Assembly (NCBI RefSeq): GCF_031143425.1 | Contig: NC_090447.1 | Span: 846,057,760 to 846,121,759 of the forward strand | DNA from: Pleurodeles waltl | Taxonomy: Eukaryota > Chordata > Amphibia > Caudata > Salamandridae | Direction: 5' to 3' | DNA: 64,000 nt | Part shown: positions 32,508-44,680 of the stretch, in pieces | Layout: each line of letters starts with the position of its first letter | How positions within the stretch are numbered: the first letter of the stretch is position 1 | Translations under genes and position numbers: made by a program | Notes under the pieces: model-generated | Seen by the model: the letters and a program-made list of their open reading frames with translations, nothing else | Told to the model about the DNA's origin: nothing | Database searches by the model: none

Positions 32508-32784
32508 CAGAGGTCTTCAAACTGGCGGGTGGGCCCCCCAAGAGGCCTCAAGTGGTCCCAGGGGGGCCCGGACTCTGGCCAAAAGAAGCATTATACAGGT
32601 AACAGTCCTTTGATTTAAGCAAAAGCAGTAATTACATTTCTAAAAAGGCAACAATACTTAACTGCAATGTTTAAATAGGTCTAGACATATTTAAACATTG
32701 TCATCTTTATAAAATAGAGGGGGGGGCAGTGATTTTTATTTTTCAACTGGGGGGGCGCGGCATTAAAAAGTTTGGAGACCATTG
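32508..32784. mobile_element. Non-autonomous hAT element (277 bp)
   Basis: Terminal repeats CAGAGGTCTTCAAACT and AGTTTGGAGACCATTG (complement CAATGGTCTCCAAACT), flanked by the perfect 8-bp direct repeat CTTTAGGG at 32500-32507 and 32785-32792. An 8-bp duplication and CA..TG ends are hallmarks of the hAT superfamily. Non-coding, with G-runs just inside both ends. Confidence 0.9.
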
Positions 32785-32792
32785 CTTTAGGG

Positions 32793-33480
32793 CATGAGTT
32801 AGAGTTACCTGAGATAACTATAACTAGTAAATTTCATGGTTTTGTTAGCTTTAAACAGTATGTTTTACCTGACATTTTCAGGCAACTGTTCTGTCCCCTT
32901 AACCTTTATTTTTCTGTGAATAAATGAATATATTTATATTTCAGCTTGGCATGGATGGTACTCTGCTAATTATATGCTTAAAAATGTTTTAAAGCTGTAA
33001 AAATGGCAAAAGGCTTTGTCACTTTCTAGCTTGGCATGGACAGAATTGTGTTAATCCAACTCTTAAAAGCTTTGCTGGGGTGTTCGATATAGCTGCTTTC
33101 TGCCTAAACTTGAGAACTACCCAGAGTTCCCTGCTTATTTTTTTGAATATATATATATATATATATATAAGCGCCCCATAACGCATGTCCTTGTCAGTTT
33201 TGCTCTTGGTAAACAGCTTTTTTTTAACATTCTTGCGCCAAAAGTGTGTACTGAGCATGGCTGGTGAAGGGAGTCATGCTTTGCATTACATATCATAACT
33301 GGTGAATTTTAGGGCATTTTTGGTTTTGTGCTCTCTGAAACATAACTGATTTTAAATTGTGTTTCTTCAGTGAATGTTTGAAGGGGGAGTCAATGTACTG
33401 CATACACCGGCCTTTTATCTCTTCCCCTCTGCACTATTACCTTCAATTTGCACTGAATGGCGAAACCAAAAAATAGATTT
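32793..33480. other. Repeat continuation and AT-rich DNA
   Basis: Starts with the remainder of the GTCATCA-rich repeat (GAGTTAGAGTTA..., ATAACTATAACT), then holds two TTTCTAGCTTGGCATGGA/TTTCAGCTTGGCATGGA segments and an (AT)n run at 33146-33170. No gene. Confidence 0.4.
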
Positions 33481-34753
33481 TTGAGCACTGTGAAAAGACT
33501 ATCTGTTAGCCCCTCATTACGAACTATGCATTAACTATGTTACCACACAAATTGGTGAAAACTGCAAGTGGAATCAGTCTAGTCCATCGCAAGTTAAAAA
33601 ACACGTGTGTTCTTATAATAATTACACGCTGACAAATCACCTTCAACATCGATGTCTGACATTTATCCCACATGATGAATTCTGATGTACTGGGACACAG
33701 TAAAAATTACCAGTGGGACAGTTTCTACCCTGTGGAGTCAAAGTTCTTCAGATTCTTTAAAAATTGAAATTTACCACACAGTCCATAGTCAGGGCCTAAA
33801 TTTTAATGTTAGTGCCAAGTTTCACCGATAACTCATGCCAACTCCTGAAATCTCATAACCCGTGTCGGAGATATGAGATCGACCTCCGAATAAATTTGAG
33901 AAAATAAAGGTGCAAAATCATGTTAATTTTTTTCAACACGTTTACAAAAGCCCATGCGGAACCTGGCAAAAGCTGCGGAGAAGGCAATTATGCGGTATTA
34001 TTTTTCAGGGTCTCGGTGAAAGAAAATTGTAAACATTCACAAGTATTTCGTGCTGTAAACAATGGCGCACATTAGTCGGAAGCCAAAAGTCAACAAAGCC
34101 CTAACGCTGTAGCAAAAAAATATGGGCTTCTTTGAGTCTCCCCTCGTGGTGTAATTATTGCAGGTTCAGGGGAACTGGAGCTGGAGTGTTGTAAAACTCA
34201 ACACAATGAACTTGACAGACAGCCAGATTTCTGTTCTCGGCTAGTTTAGGGTTACTATAATCTCATTATTATGCTTGAAAGACGACAAGTAATAGAATCT
34301 CAGGTAGCCGTTCTGTCTTTACTCAGCCGCATCTTCTCTTTTATGCCGATTTCCCTTGATTACCTGAACTAGAGGGGCTCGGTTTTCAGCCACTTATCCT
34401 CCAGAAATAATCATCTGATCAGCCCTGCGAGTTTCTCACTGCAGTCAGTGGGTTTAATGGGTCAAGCGTTAAATTAACCCTTCCCGCACTCCGCCCATGA
34501 GAATACTAACGTATTAAAGAGCAATTTAGTTCTCAGTCTTTGTTAACTTTTGGGTAATCGCTTATGTATCCGCTGTTCCATGTCCAGACATCATTATGTT
34601 ATTTTGGGGAAATTTGTGTAAACGTTGATTCCATATAATATTACGGTTATGTCTGCACTGCAGCTAGCAACTTTCAAGTGTTCTTTAGGCTTTGTTTTGT
34701 AGACACTCCAATTATGTTCTCTGACTGCTCCCCATATAACCTTATATACACCT
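33481..34753. other. Low-copy-looking non-coding DNA
   Basis: Mixed composition, scattered CpG, no satellite or transposon motif. 34100-34640 in particular lacks any repeat signature. A conserved regulatory element is possible but unsupported. Confidence 0.3.
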
Positions 34754-34812
<59 letters not shown>

Positions 34813-34973
34813 TTTGTAATTGCATCTGTTTTATTAAGGGTGAGGTGCGAGTTATGGTTTTCATGGCTATTGTGTTACTTAGAGATTGTAGTCCTTAGAA
34901 TACCTAGTAAGTTCCAGTGGTTTTCAACTTTAAATTGGAACCCTAATTGCACCTTCACTGTGGTTTTAAGGTG

Positions 34974-35040
<67 letters not shown>

Positions 35041-35041
35041 G
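34754..35041 (+). repeat. GATA-tailed interspersed repeat, copy 2
   Basis: (GATA)n at 34754-34812, a 160-base unit 34813-34973, then (GATA)n at 34974-35041. The unit is homologous to the reverse complement of 6531-6705. Here arrays flank both sides, as though two tails or two units were joined. Confidence 0.7.
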
Positions 35042-37149
35042 TTGACCTAATTAATGTATTGATTCAGCAATATTGCAATGAATAACTATGCGTCAGTCAT
35101 GAATCATATCCTCTCTCCACAATCGACAATTTCAATAAGTGGCATGTTAGAATGTATTTATTATGCATTGGTATAAAAACCCATATTTCACTGGGAACTG
35201 TGGAATATGGAAACATTTGACAGTTTCCCAGTGAAATATGGATTTGATCATCATAATGCCACCACACCAGTTTGCAGAGCTTCCAGCAACCTATTTAAAT
35301 TGAAATATATATTTTACAGAGAACCTATGAAATGTATGTTTTTTGTCATTTTATACCTTTTCACCGACTGCTTTCCGTGACCTGTCCCTCCTCGCACTTG
35401 GAAGTTTCTTTATAGTTGTAAATGAATTTTACAAAAAACAAACGATAAAAAAGCGCCATACAAAAAGCAAACAATAAAAATGCGCATTTGTGCAAATAAT
35501 ATAAAATATAAATAGATTATATATATTTATATTTATATATATACATACACACACATATACACATATTTGTATTTGTGTGTCTGTGTGTGCAAATGCGTGT
35601 TTATGTGCTTTATCTTCCTTGCTGTTCTAATATGAAGAATAGTCAAAAAAGTAGTAGGTAAAACATCAACAGAAATCCATTTATGTTTACAAATCAACTG
35701 GCCTTAGCCCGTGCAGTGTTATGTTACCAGGCCCATCGAATGTATTCGACGATCATATCACCTCTACTCTTTGTGGGACCAAAATGCATTCTCTCTGAAT
35801 ATCGTAACACGGCGCAAACACTCGAGCCTGAAATGTTGAAGCCCTGAGGGCTTTAAGGAGTGATTTTGGCTTGGATATAATGGCCTCGTCGGAACAATAA
35901 AAAAAAATGACTTCACAGGGATTCAAAACAATAGTTTGTAATTGTATCCAGTGTGGAAGAAACATCACATTGTGTTTCAGGAAACCGACGTGAAAAACTG
36001 GGTCCCAGCCGCAGGCGTAGTATTCAAATACAGCTGACGCCGTTTTTGTAAAATATTGGGCAGCCCAGGAGCAGAGATCTGTCAAAGGAAACATTTGGAC
36101 TGACAACAAAAAGCTTCTTTCGCGCTGTTGGCAATATCATTACAAGGTCTGGACAAGTTCCACCACAATAGTCGTAGCCAAGTAGGAAAGAGATCTTGGC
36201 TGAAACGAATCGTTTTAATGATTTTTTTTTCGTCGAAAGGCCGAATAACAGAACACACAGAAAAGGCGTTCTTCATAGGAACAGCGACGCACGGCATACG
36301 ATCTCAACTTGTTAATATCAAGTACGGTCAATTAACACAAATCTGTCATAATCTTTAATTTGTAGTGCAGGAGAAAGAAATCAAGCTTTTACAACAAATA
36401 TGGTAGAAGAAGAAGAATATTTTGGAGACAATAATGTCGTCAAGATATATTTTGAGGTCTATATTTTGTGCACAATGTTGTGGTACAACGTTTCTTCAAG
36501 AAGTCCTTGTATATCGGCTATAGTGCAGTAGACAACCCATTGACGTCCATCGCACTACCCTCCCAGTGATGTGGACTCGTACTGGAATATAAAATGTTTC
36601 TGGTGAAAACCTCAGAAACATTTTCTTTTCATAAGTCAAAGTCGGATCGCGAGTAAAGGTCTTCACTCCTGTCTCAAGTTTGATATGTTTTATTTGTTTT
36701 GCTGTGACAACAGCCTGTACAGAACTCTGACATCATGACAAAATAATAGTGAAAGCAGACTGGTCAATGGCGTGGTTGCGTTCACTTTTGCCAGAGAGCA
36801 TATTTCTGCCCCAAGCACTGATCAACAAGGCAGGGGCAGAGTTGGAAAGGGAACAAGCTTCCCTTTCCAGCGCTGTCTTTCGCCAGTGGATCCCTGCTTG
36901 GAATTTGCACTGGGTAGGCATCATCAAGCATGGTTCTAGCCCACTAGACAACAGGGCCCGAATTTACTAAACCAATTGTGCAATGCTGCACAGTAAGTAA
37001 AGTTGCTGCTCAGTGTTGCGTGAAAGGGAGTCAGCAGAACAGCACAATATCTACTAACATGTGGCACTTTTAGTTACAATCCAACAAAAATCATGATTTG
37101 CATTGAACTGTAAATACCACCACTTCACTTTGAATCAAGTTTGTGTTAG
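35042..37149. other. Non-coding, no gene seen
   Basis: Contains an inverted pair CCATATTTCACTGGGAA / TTCCCAGTGAAATATGG at 35188-35243 and an AT/CA run at about 35516-35594. The minus-strand frame 36109-35753 (118 codons) has no recognisable domain. 35600-36700 looks low-copy. Confidence 0.35.
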
Positions 37150-37904
37150 AAAAGTAACAAAAATCCAATGCAGTCCTGGGCCAGAGCCTGTGCTCTCTGT
37201 TCCTCTGGGTAAAACAGTCTTTCTGCCCCTGTGAGGGGCAGCTAAGGGGGTTTAACATAATCTGCCCCTTAGAAGGCAGAGAGCCCATTAGGCACAAAGG
37301 AATTGCAGTTATGATGTTTTGTGGGGAGAGCCTTCTGAGTATGGACCTGTTCTCTGATCCTATCCCTGGGTGGAAGAGTCTTTCTGCAAAAGCAGATAGG
37401 GGGTGCTTATACTAATCTGCTCCCTTGGCAGCAGGAAGCCCATTTGACCACAAGGGACTATCTTTTTTCCACTGCTTGGGGGATCCCCCCGGGCAGAGGC
37501 CTGTGTACCCTAAACTCCAGCCACAAAAGTGTTCTGCCACCACAGGGGTCTATAGGGGAAGTTTATCCCCAGTCCGTCCCTCTGAGAAGCAGAAAGTCCA
37601 CTTGACCACCAGGTAAAATATTTATTGTTTGGGGGGAGCAACCTGCCCTGGGCGTGAACCTGTGCTCCACCCAAACACCAAGCACAAGAGTCTTTTTGCC
37701 TCCTGGCGTGTGGATCAGAGCGTTTTTGCCCGAATCTGCCACCGGATAGCTGAAGGTGTACTATGTCACCAGGGAATAATTTAATCCATTGCTTAGTGGG
37801 AGAGGCCCCCCAGGCATAGGCCTATGCTCTCCCCACTCTTCAACAGACCTTTGTGCCCCTTGGTGTTTGGGTATGGAGATACCTCAATTCTGAATTTGGG
37901 GGAG
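37150..37904. repeat. Degenerate tandem repeat, about 165-bp unit
   Basis: Four to five diverged units containing CTGTGCTCTCC(A), AGAGTCTTTCTGCC, ATCTGCCCCT and CAGAAAGCCCA(C/T)T(T/A)GACCAC. The array runs directly into the LINE fragment. Confidence 0.55.
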
Positions 37905-38209
37905 GGGCAGAAAGTCCACTAGATACCAAAGCCAACCTCACATTCACCCCAGACATTGCCACAACAATCCCCAAAGGATATAAAATCATTCACCAGGACC
38001 GCACCAACAAGCCGGGAGGGGAAGCAGTCATCATCCACAAAGAGACCATACAGTGCACCACTGACAACACCACCACCCTCATGGAATATCTGAACTTCAA
38101 GCTCCATGCGGATGACAAAACATCCATCAGAGGCACCCTCGCATACTGCCCCCAGGCCTTCGCTCCAGCTTCTGCAACACCTTTGCAGATTTCATGGCAC
38201 CCCTAGCCT
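37905..38209 (+). pseudogene. LINE endonuclease fragment
   Basis: Resembles the middle of the apurinic-type endonuclease of CR1/L2-like LINEs, with GYKIIHQDRTNKPGGEAVII and KTSIRGTLAYCP in family order. It lacks the N-terminal and C-terminal catalytic motifs and so is non-functional. Confidence 0.65.
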
Positions 38210-38215
38210 TTTTTT

Positions 38216-39490
38216 CAAATGGAATAGCTTTATCCTAGTCATTATTCCCGATTGGTCCAACAGGTACTATACAAATATAAAGAAATAAAAATATATTTTC
38301 ACTATAACTAACCCTACAATATGCATGGGTGTACCTTTACAAGTCAGGGAACAAGAGCAGGAATCAATACGGGTTCTGACATCACTGCACAGTCACTTAT
38401 TTTATTTTATTCCTCATTTTTTTGTTTTATCTCTTATTGTTTCACTAGCCATATGCTGGCACTCCTTATTTTGCACTTTTCTAATATTTTCGAGTATGTT
38501 TACCACCTATTACTACGGCACTGCTCCCATTGGAAAATGTATTCACTCACGTATGACCGGCCCTTAACAGGTGTGTTGCATGCCAGTACAAAGACTGATT
38601 AAAAGTCCGCACATGCAATTAAGAATTCTTAATTCTTCCCCCCCCCCAAAAAAAAACTAGAAATTGAGATTTCCGAATTATAAGCTCTATGTATGTATTT
38701 ATTTATTCCTTTTTTCTTATATTAGATATCATGTCCATATATATTTTTGATTTATATCCAGAATACGGCGCAAGAAATGACCAGGATACACGGCTGTTAG
38801 GATTGTATCAGTAAAGGATCATGATACTGGGAACCGCCCTGATGAAGGTGACCTCATTAGTAGAGGAAAACCGAAACACGCGTAGGCCTCTGGTTTCCTA
38901 CTGTATTTGCTAGATATCATAGCCCCATTATTGTTGTTTCTCAGCCATAATCCTTTACCTTTGTATTTGATCCTAGAGTGTTTAGTATCATCACTTGATT
39001 TGTACATTTTCTTTTTATTGATATGTAATTGATTGTCATCTTTGGTTTTGTTTTGTTATTGTGTTATTGTGCTATTGTCATTCATTGAGATTATCAGAAT
39101 TTCTTTTGTAGTCTGTTTCTTGTATTGTGTTTTCCAGTCATTTTTAGCCTGGTATGAGCGTGGTGTGGTTGAGATAAGTTACTCGTCCTTTTTCCATTTT
39201 AGTATTAGGTTTTTTGCTCTTAGCATCTTGTATAATTATTTAATAAACTTATATCTTGATCATAGAAGTTTCTATTTAGTCACTTTTTTTCATGTCCAGC
39301 CTTATTGTTAATCTATGAAGCATGGTCATTTTTCGACATACAACTTGACGGGTATCAATATCCATTGAGATACGGGACCTGAGAAATATTCATTCCACAG
39401 GCTAATAGTTGTAGCTCTTTACTTAAATTTCCTCTATAGTAGTATTTTCCCTGCTTGAGCTACGTCCATTTAATCAGGGAACCCCTTGTG
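38216..39490 (+). mobile_element. Insert with LINE 3-prime tail and Penelope-type hammerhead segment
   Basis: Non-coding segment separating the two LINE parts. The first about 80 bases look like a LINE 3-prime end. The rest is T-rich and contains the hammerhead at 38829-38896. Such ribozymes are known in the terminal repeats of Penelope-like retroelements, which is why I suggest that origin. No RT or GIY-YIG domain was found here. Confidence 0.45.
38829..38896 (+). ncRNA. Hammerhead ribozyme, type I layout
   Basis: Core CTGATGA at 38839-38845 and GAAAC at 38873-38877. Stem II between them pairs GGT/ACC (38847-38849/38870-38872) and CCTC/GAGG (38852-38855/38863-38866). A minimal stem III is closed by C-G around a small ACGC loop, giving GTA as the cleavage triplet (38882-38884). 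Stem I pairs GCC (38836-38838) with GGC (38885-38887) and, beyond an internal CTCT loop, GGAACC with GGTTTCC. A very short stem III fits hammerheads described in Penelope-like elements, where they probably process tandem transcripts. Activity here is predicted only. Confidence 0.7.
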
Positions 39491-39495
39491 GTACT

Positions 39496-41395
39496 TTTCC
39501 CACAGAACTCACATGGACCAATCACTCCATCGTCCATTTCAGCATCTCCAGTCCCTGCACCTCCACTCCAAGATCACCAGCACCCCTCACCAGAGGTGGA
39601 ACAAAATCTCAGAGACCAGCTTGGCAGACACCCTCAACATCCCAACCCCGCTACCGCAACCAACCTGGAACAGGGAGTGAAAAACTTCAATGCATGGATC
39701 ACCAATTGTGTCAATAGCATTCTCCCCATCAAAAGCAACAATCAGAGAAAATCCTCCATAAAGGCCAGCTGGTACACCCAAAAATGCAGAACAGCAAAAT
39801 AAGACAAATAACAGCTGGGGAGGAGATGGCGCGGTAGCAAGGATGCCTCAGACAGACCAGCTTTCAAAACGTCGGTCAACCTTTACCACCATCTTCTGAG
39901 GGCAACAAAGAAGACCGCCCTTGCATGCATCAAAATCAGTGCGAATAGCAACAAGGAACTTTTCAACATTGTTAAGGAATTCTCCCACCAGGCTCCCAGC
40001 GAAAACAACATCACACGCTTACAGGAGCTGTTGGACAACCTCACCCACTTCCTCCACAAAAAGATTGCAACTGGATGAAGAGACTTCAAACCCCAACCCA
40101 CACCTATGGACTTCCTCAATAGATATTCCACCACTGTAACTAACATGAACCACACACTGACCACCTGGAACATCCTCTCCACCAAGGACATCACCTCCAC
40201 CATGAAATCCATCCAATTGCGAGCTCCAACAGACCTATGCCGGCACCACATCTTCAACCTTAGAAACTAAAGGATCGGCCAGAAACTCAACACCCTGCTC
40301 AACACTTCTATCACCACTGCAACATTTTCTGACACCTGGAAACACACTGAAGTCAGACCACTATTCAAAAACCCTTCACCGACCCTAGCAAACCCAAAAA
40401 CAACTGGCCACTCCCCCTGCTCCCATTCTCAGCGAAGGAACTGGAAAAGATCATCAAGAAGCAACTCTTGACACACCTGGGGCAGAACCAGCTACTCCAA
40501 GCCTTCCAATCTGGCTTTCGCAGCAATCACAGCACTGAAACTGCCCTGATTGCCACTATCAATGACATCGGAACCCTCCCCAACTGAGGAAAAACAGCAG
40601 CTTTGATCCTCCTTTACCTCTCAGCAGCCTTTGACACTGTATCCCACCACACACTGATCAAAAGTCTCCACCACATCGGCATCCAAGGGAACATGCTCAG
40701 ATGGATCACATGGATTACCTCCTTTTTCACCAGAAGAACCCAGAAGGTCAACCTACCACCTTTCACCCCTGAACCCAGGAAGATCACCTGTGGTATCCCC
40801 AAGGGCTCATCCCTTAGCCCTATGCTCTTCAATGCACATATGACCCCCCTGGCCAACATAATCGGATGCCACGGTCTCAACATAATTTTCTAAGCAGAGG
40901 ACACACAACTCATCCTCTCACTCACTGACGACCCCTCCACCACCAGAACCAACTTCCACAGGTGCATGACAAGCATCACTGACTGAATGAAGAACAACTG
41001 CCTGCAGCTGAACACAGACAAGACAGCAGTACTGATCTTTGTCAGTAGAAGCAACACATGGAATGACTCCTGGTAGCAATCAGACCTAGGACCCGCACCC
41101 ACTCCTTCTGACCATGCCAGAAACCTCAGAATCATCATTGACAGCCAGATCTCCATGAAATCACAGATTAACACCATCTCCTCTGTCTGCTTCCTCACTT
41201 TGCGCATGCCAGGTAAGATCATCAACTGACTATCCCTGCACACGAGATGTACCGTGACACAGGCCCTCATCACCAGCTGATTGGACTACAGCAACACCCC
41301 CTATGTAGAAATGCCTACACACCTCCTACAGAGACTTCAGACCATACAGAACGCCACAGCCAGGGGTTGTGGACAAGAAAATATCTTGGATCTGT
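39496..41395 (+). pseudogene. LINE reverse transcriptase remnant (CR1/L2-like)
   Basis: Scattered frames give, in order, an inter-domain segment (NFNAWITNCVNSILP), FNIVKEFSHQAPSENN, LLYLSAAFDTVSHHTLI (RT motif A, about 40610), GIPKGSSLSPMLFN (about 40795), the YADD position now F-stop-AEDTQLILSL (about 40890), LNTDKTAVLIF, and ALITS-stop-LDYSNT with LLQRLQTIQNATAR near the thumb end. Many stops and frame changes are present and the catalytic Asp pair is lost. The motif set fits CR1/L2-type LINEs. The copy ends abruptly near 41395, before a tandem repeat. Confidence 0.8.
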
Positions 41396-41436
41396 GTAAG
41401 ACACACCACCCTGGACTCCTCCCACCACCTATTTTC

Positions 41437-42060
41437 ATAAATGTCTGGGTTTGGTAGGTTTTACCAGACAGTGGCCAAGCCTGAGCTCAAATACCACATC
41501 CACTCTCATGGCCAAAAAACGTTATATTTTCACAGGATATGTTGGTTTCTCCATATTGTATTTTGGTGCATTTTGCAGCACCGGTGCCAGGCCAATCCAC
41601 ACAAGTGGGGCAGCATGTATATTGGGAGAGGGATGGGGATGCTGGGTGGTAGGAATTTTGTTGATCACCACAGAATCTGTAAGTTTCTGTCACTGAAAAG
41701 AGGTTTGCTGGGCACTGTCCGCAGCACACTTTTGTGGTATCCATGTAAGTACAGTACTCTGGATTCCTCAGTGTGTCTCACTTGTAAAAATGTCTAGATT
41801 TGGTAGGCAACCTAGGTTGTGGCCAAGACCTAGTCCAAATATAGCTAGCCCTTTGTCCAAAACAGGTCTTTTTTGACAGGAAATGTTGATGTCTCCATGG
41901 TTGCATTTTGGTGCATTCTGTGACGCAGGTGTTAGCTTGAACTGCACAAGTGGTGTAGCTTTTTTTATCCAGAGAATTGGGATAACACAGAATATTATTT
42001 CTCTCCTTATTGGCTTCCAAATGTAAGTTGGTGTTCAACAAAGATCACATTTTGCAAATT
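41437..42060. repeat. Tandem repeat of about 350-bp units (two copies)
   Basis: AAATGTCTGGGTTTGGTAGG at about 41440 recurs as AAATGTCTAGATTTGGTAGG at about 41790. Shared internal motifs (GGTGCATTTTGCAGC / GGTGCATTCTGTGAC, CACAAGTGG, TTGGGAGAG / TTGGGATAA) follow at equal spacing. The second unit is partial. Confidence 0.65.
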
Positions 42061-42304
42061 GCCCTCTGAATCTCATGATAGCATGAGCAATCCCAAATTT
42101 AGAGGTGTACAAATACCCACCATTTCTAAATTCAGTATCTTGTGCATCCTGTAAAAAATACACAGGTTTTCTTCATCCTCATTTTTCATTCATTAGATTT
42201 CATCATATAAATTGCTGCATGGTTAGTACACATAGAAAAATCACTGCAAGCTGAAGCTCAGTTGTTGGCTCTGGGTATTGTGTGTTTTTGGACAACCAAC
42301 AAAC
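42061..42304. other. Non-coding, no gene seen
   Basis: Unclassified, possibly the end of the preceding repeat. Confidence 0.3.
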
Positions 42305-42977
42305 ACTATGGTGCATATTTACAACAATAGTGGTGCAGGGCATCACAGCAAGTGACCTTGCTGCACTGCCCTGTATCACAGGAAAAAGGCAGAACCACAC
42401 CCTATATATGGTGTATATATACACCTGCCCTGGTGCACAATTGACTGCCTAACACCAAGGCAAGCTCCCACTCACTATAGTGCAAGGATGTCTACATTGC
42501 ATGCAGGATTGTTTTTGGCAGGAAGGGGCACCTTCCTACACAAAAACAATTCATGCAGGTGTGTTCTATTTCTATGTGTGCTGCAGAATGCAGCACACAT
42601 AGAAGAGGAAAAAACAAGGAGAAATAAAGATATTTCTCCTCGTTGTGCCTCCCCTGGGAGGCGTATGGTTTTGATGCATTCTCAGGTTTACAGAGCCTTG
42701 TAAATCTAAGAATGCACCAAAACGCATGGGTGTTGTGTGAGAAAACCCACCATAATGCCCATGGAATGCCCCCCTGATGCAGAGTAAGGTAATGCAATGA
42801 CTTGGGCTGCCTTGGCTTACTCCATATCTACAAGGCCATGAAAAGACCTGCAAAGATATGGGTTTGCACTCTGCGCCGATGGAGCATCAAAAAAAGTGAT
42901 TCAGGGGCAGCTCATGGTGCTTGTAAGCATGCCCCTATGTATCCCTGCAATCAGAGGGATTACTTTAGTAAATCAGG
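42305..42977. mobile_element. Palindromic MITE, family 2, copy d
   Basis: Left end GGTGCATATTTACAA, right end TTAGTAAATCAGG. Hairpins: GATTGTTTTTGGCAGGAAGG (42507-42526) against 42531-42550 with loop GGCA, and TCTATGTGTGCTGCA (42571-42585) with its exact complement 42589-42603 (loop GAA). The latter two are shared with copy c at 15.0 kb, in inverse order. Confidence 0.55.
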
Positions 42978-44550
42978 TATAGGGGGAATAAAATAGAGAT
43001 GAAAATATCAATCACCACTTACTCTTTTCTTCCTATTTTTGTATTATTCTTTTATTTCAACCATTTATTTTAAACAGCTCTGAGCAATCTACACATATGA
43101 CCCCTTTCTGAGTTCAGAATTTTGTCTACTTCTTAGAAATGTATAACTTTCTAGGCTCCCAGTGGGTTTCACACCTATTTCCACTACAAACTGCAAGTAG
43201 GATAAAACAAGAACATTTTGCAAAAATGAACTCCCAGCCAGAAAAATCCAAAAAGCTGCGATAAAAAAATATTTTTCTTTTACAAGTCCACATGCTTCTG
43301 AAAGATGGAAAGATGATGGTGTTAGCATGGGAGACCTTTTGTCGAGTATGCTTTCCTGCACAGTGCTTTTCCAAATGTTTCCAAGAAAAATCAAACTTTT
43401 GGTATATTTTGATTATCTTCTTGGTTCCCGCCAAGAAAATTAAAAAACCTTGGGTACCTTTAGAATCCCCTAGATGTGGGGGAAATTACATACATTTGGC
43501 ATAAATACTGTTTGTGGAAAGAAAGATATGAAAACTCAGGCATGTAGTGCCCCAAACATAAAAAGTGGCTTAGTGCTGGGGGTGGGAAAGCTTCTGCAGC
43601 TATGGGTTTTAAAGATGCACAACAGAAACAGCCTCATATGCCCTGGTCGGAAATATTTATTTTATGTGGCCACAGAGAATAATGCAGCATGGTCTGCATA
43701 CTTCTATTCCTTTAAAATATTATTTTGATAAAAATATTTTAGGTACAAATCAACCCATAAGATATTTCTTTGCAAAAAGGTTACAGCAAGTGATCGGACC
43801 TCAAAGTCTGGAATGAAATTACACAATTATGTCCTTGTGAAAATTTATTATTGGTTTGGGAATCCAGAGGAGAGAAAAATGTACATGAACACTGCACAGA
43901 CTGCTCTTCTCTGTCTCACTGAAATTATACCGATCACTGCGTTTTCCTCAAAATGTTAGCTAAGCGTCCTGCATCCATTTCCTGCTTCTAACAAAAATCC
44001 CATTCCCAGTGCGAACTGAAGTTTGTACACGGATTGGGATTCGGAGTTGTGCAGCAAACCACACATATTATGTTTTCCAGATTTTGCCACGTAAAAAAAT
44101 GTCAACATTTTTGTGGGGAAAAATCCTGGAAAGAGGGTAAATGTGGAGATCAGTGTGGAAAACCTCTTATATTATCAAGCTTGTAGTTAGCACAGGGGTG
44201 GTTTGAAGAATCTCTGCAAATTAGTCACCCAGACGCCTAACGATATTTATTATGTCAAGGGGGGGAGTGTATTTGTGCTTGCAATTAATGTAAGGAATGC
44301 TTTTCAGCCAGGGGTTGTCTAGAAGTTTCGATCACTATTTCTCATTATGTGAACATTTAAGGGTACCTTTTCAAAATATGTTTTGGGAAATCAGTATATC
44401 TGGAATATTTCTTCCCCATCTGATTTTGTGGGATTGACATATATTCGAATCATTGCCATTTGAACTAGGCCTGAAGAAGGCTGTATGGCGTACACGTACA
44501 CATAGAACCTGAAATAGCCTAGATAGTTAGCAACACAAATGTCATAGTTT
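42978..44550. other. Non-coding, no gene seen
   Basis: AT-rich. Contains a TTTGGCATAAATACTG... stretch of repeat-like character that I cannot classify. Frames up to 102 codons lack domains. Confidence 0.35.
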
Positions 44551-44680
44551 CAAGTCAAGTCAACTTTATTCGGCCACATAAGGGCCATAAAAGCATACAG
44601 CAGTATTAAATAAATAAATAAATACAAGTACAGTTAGAAACACATCAAGCATTTTAAAATCCATCAAAACAATGGGCTCC

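Larger units (their letters stand above)
37905..41400 (+). mobile_element. Decayed CR1/L2-like LINE, interrupted
   Basis: Plus-strand LINE remnant. 37905-38209 encodes part of the endonuclease (DIATTIPKGYKI, RTNKPGGEAVIIHKE). It stops at about 38209, and a CTATACAAATATAAAG tail like a LINE 3-prime end follows at 38265. The RT part resumes near 39496 and continues to about 41395. The two pieces may be one interrupted copy or two insertions. Confidence 0.75.

Noticed and set aside
35753..36109. 118-codon minus-strand frame
   Set aside because: No recognisable domain, no splice or neighbour support.
44460..44510. CCTGAAGAAGGC...ACACGTACAC as another hammerhead-like end
   Set aside because: No GAAA core and no pairing stem II.
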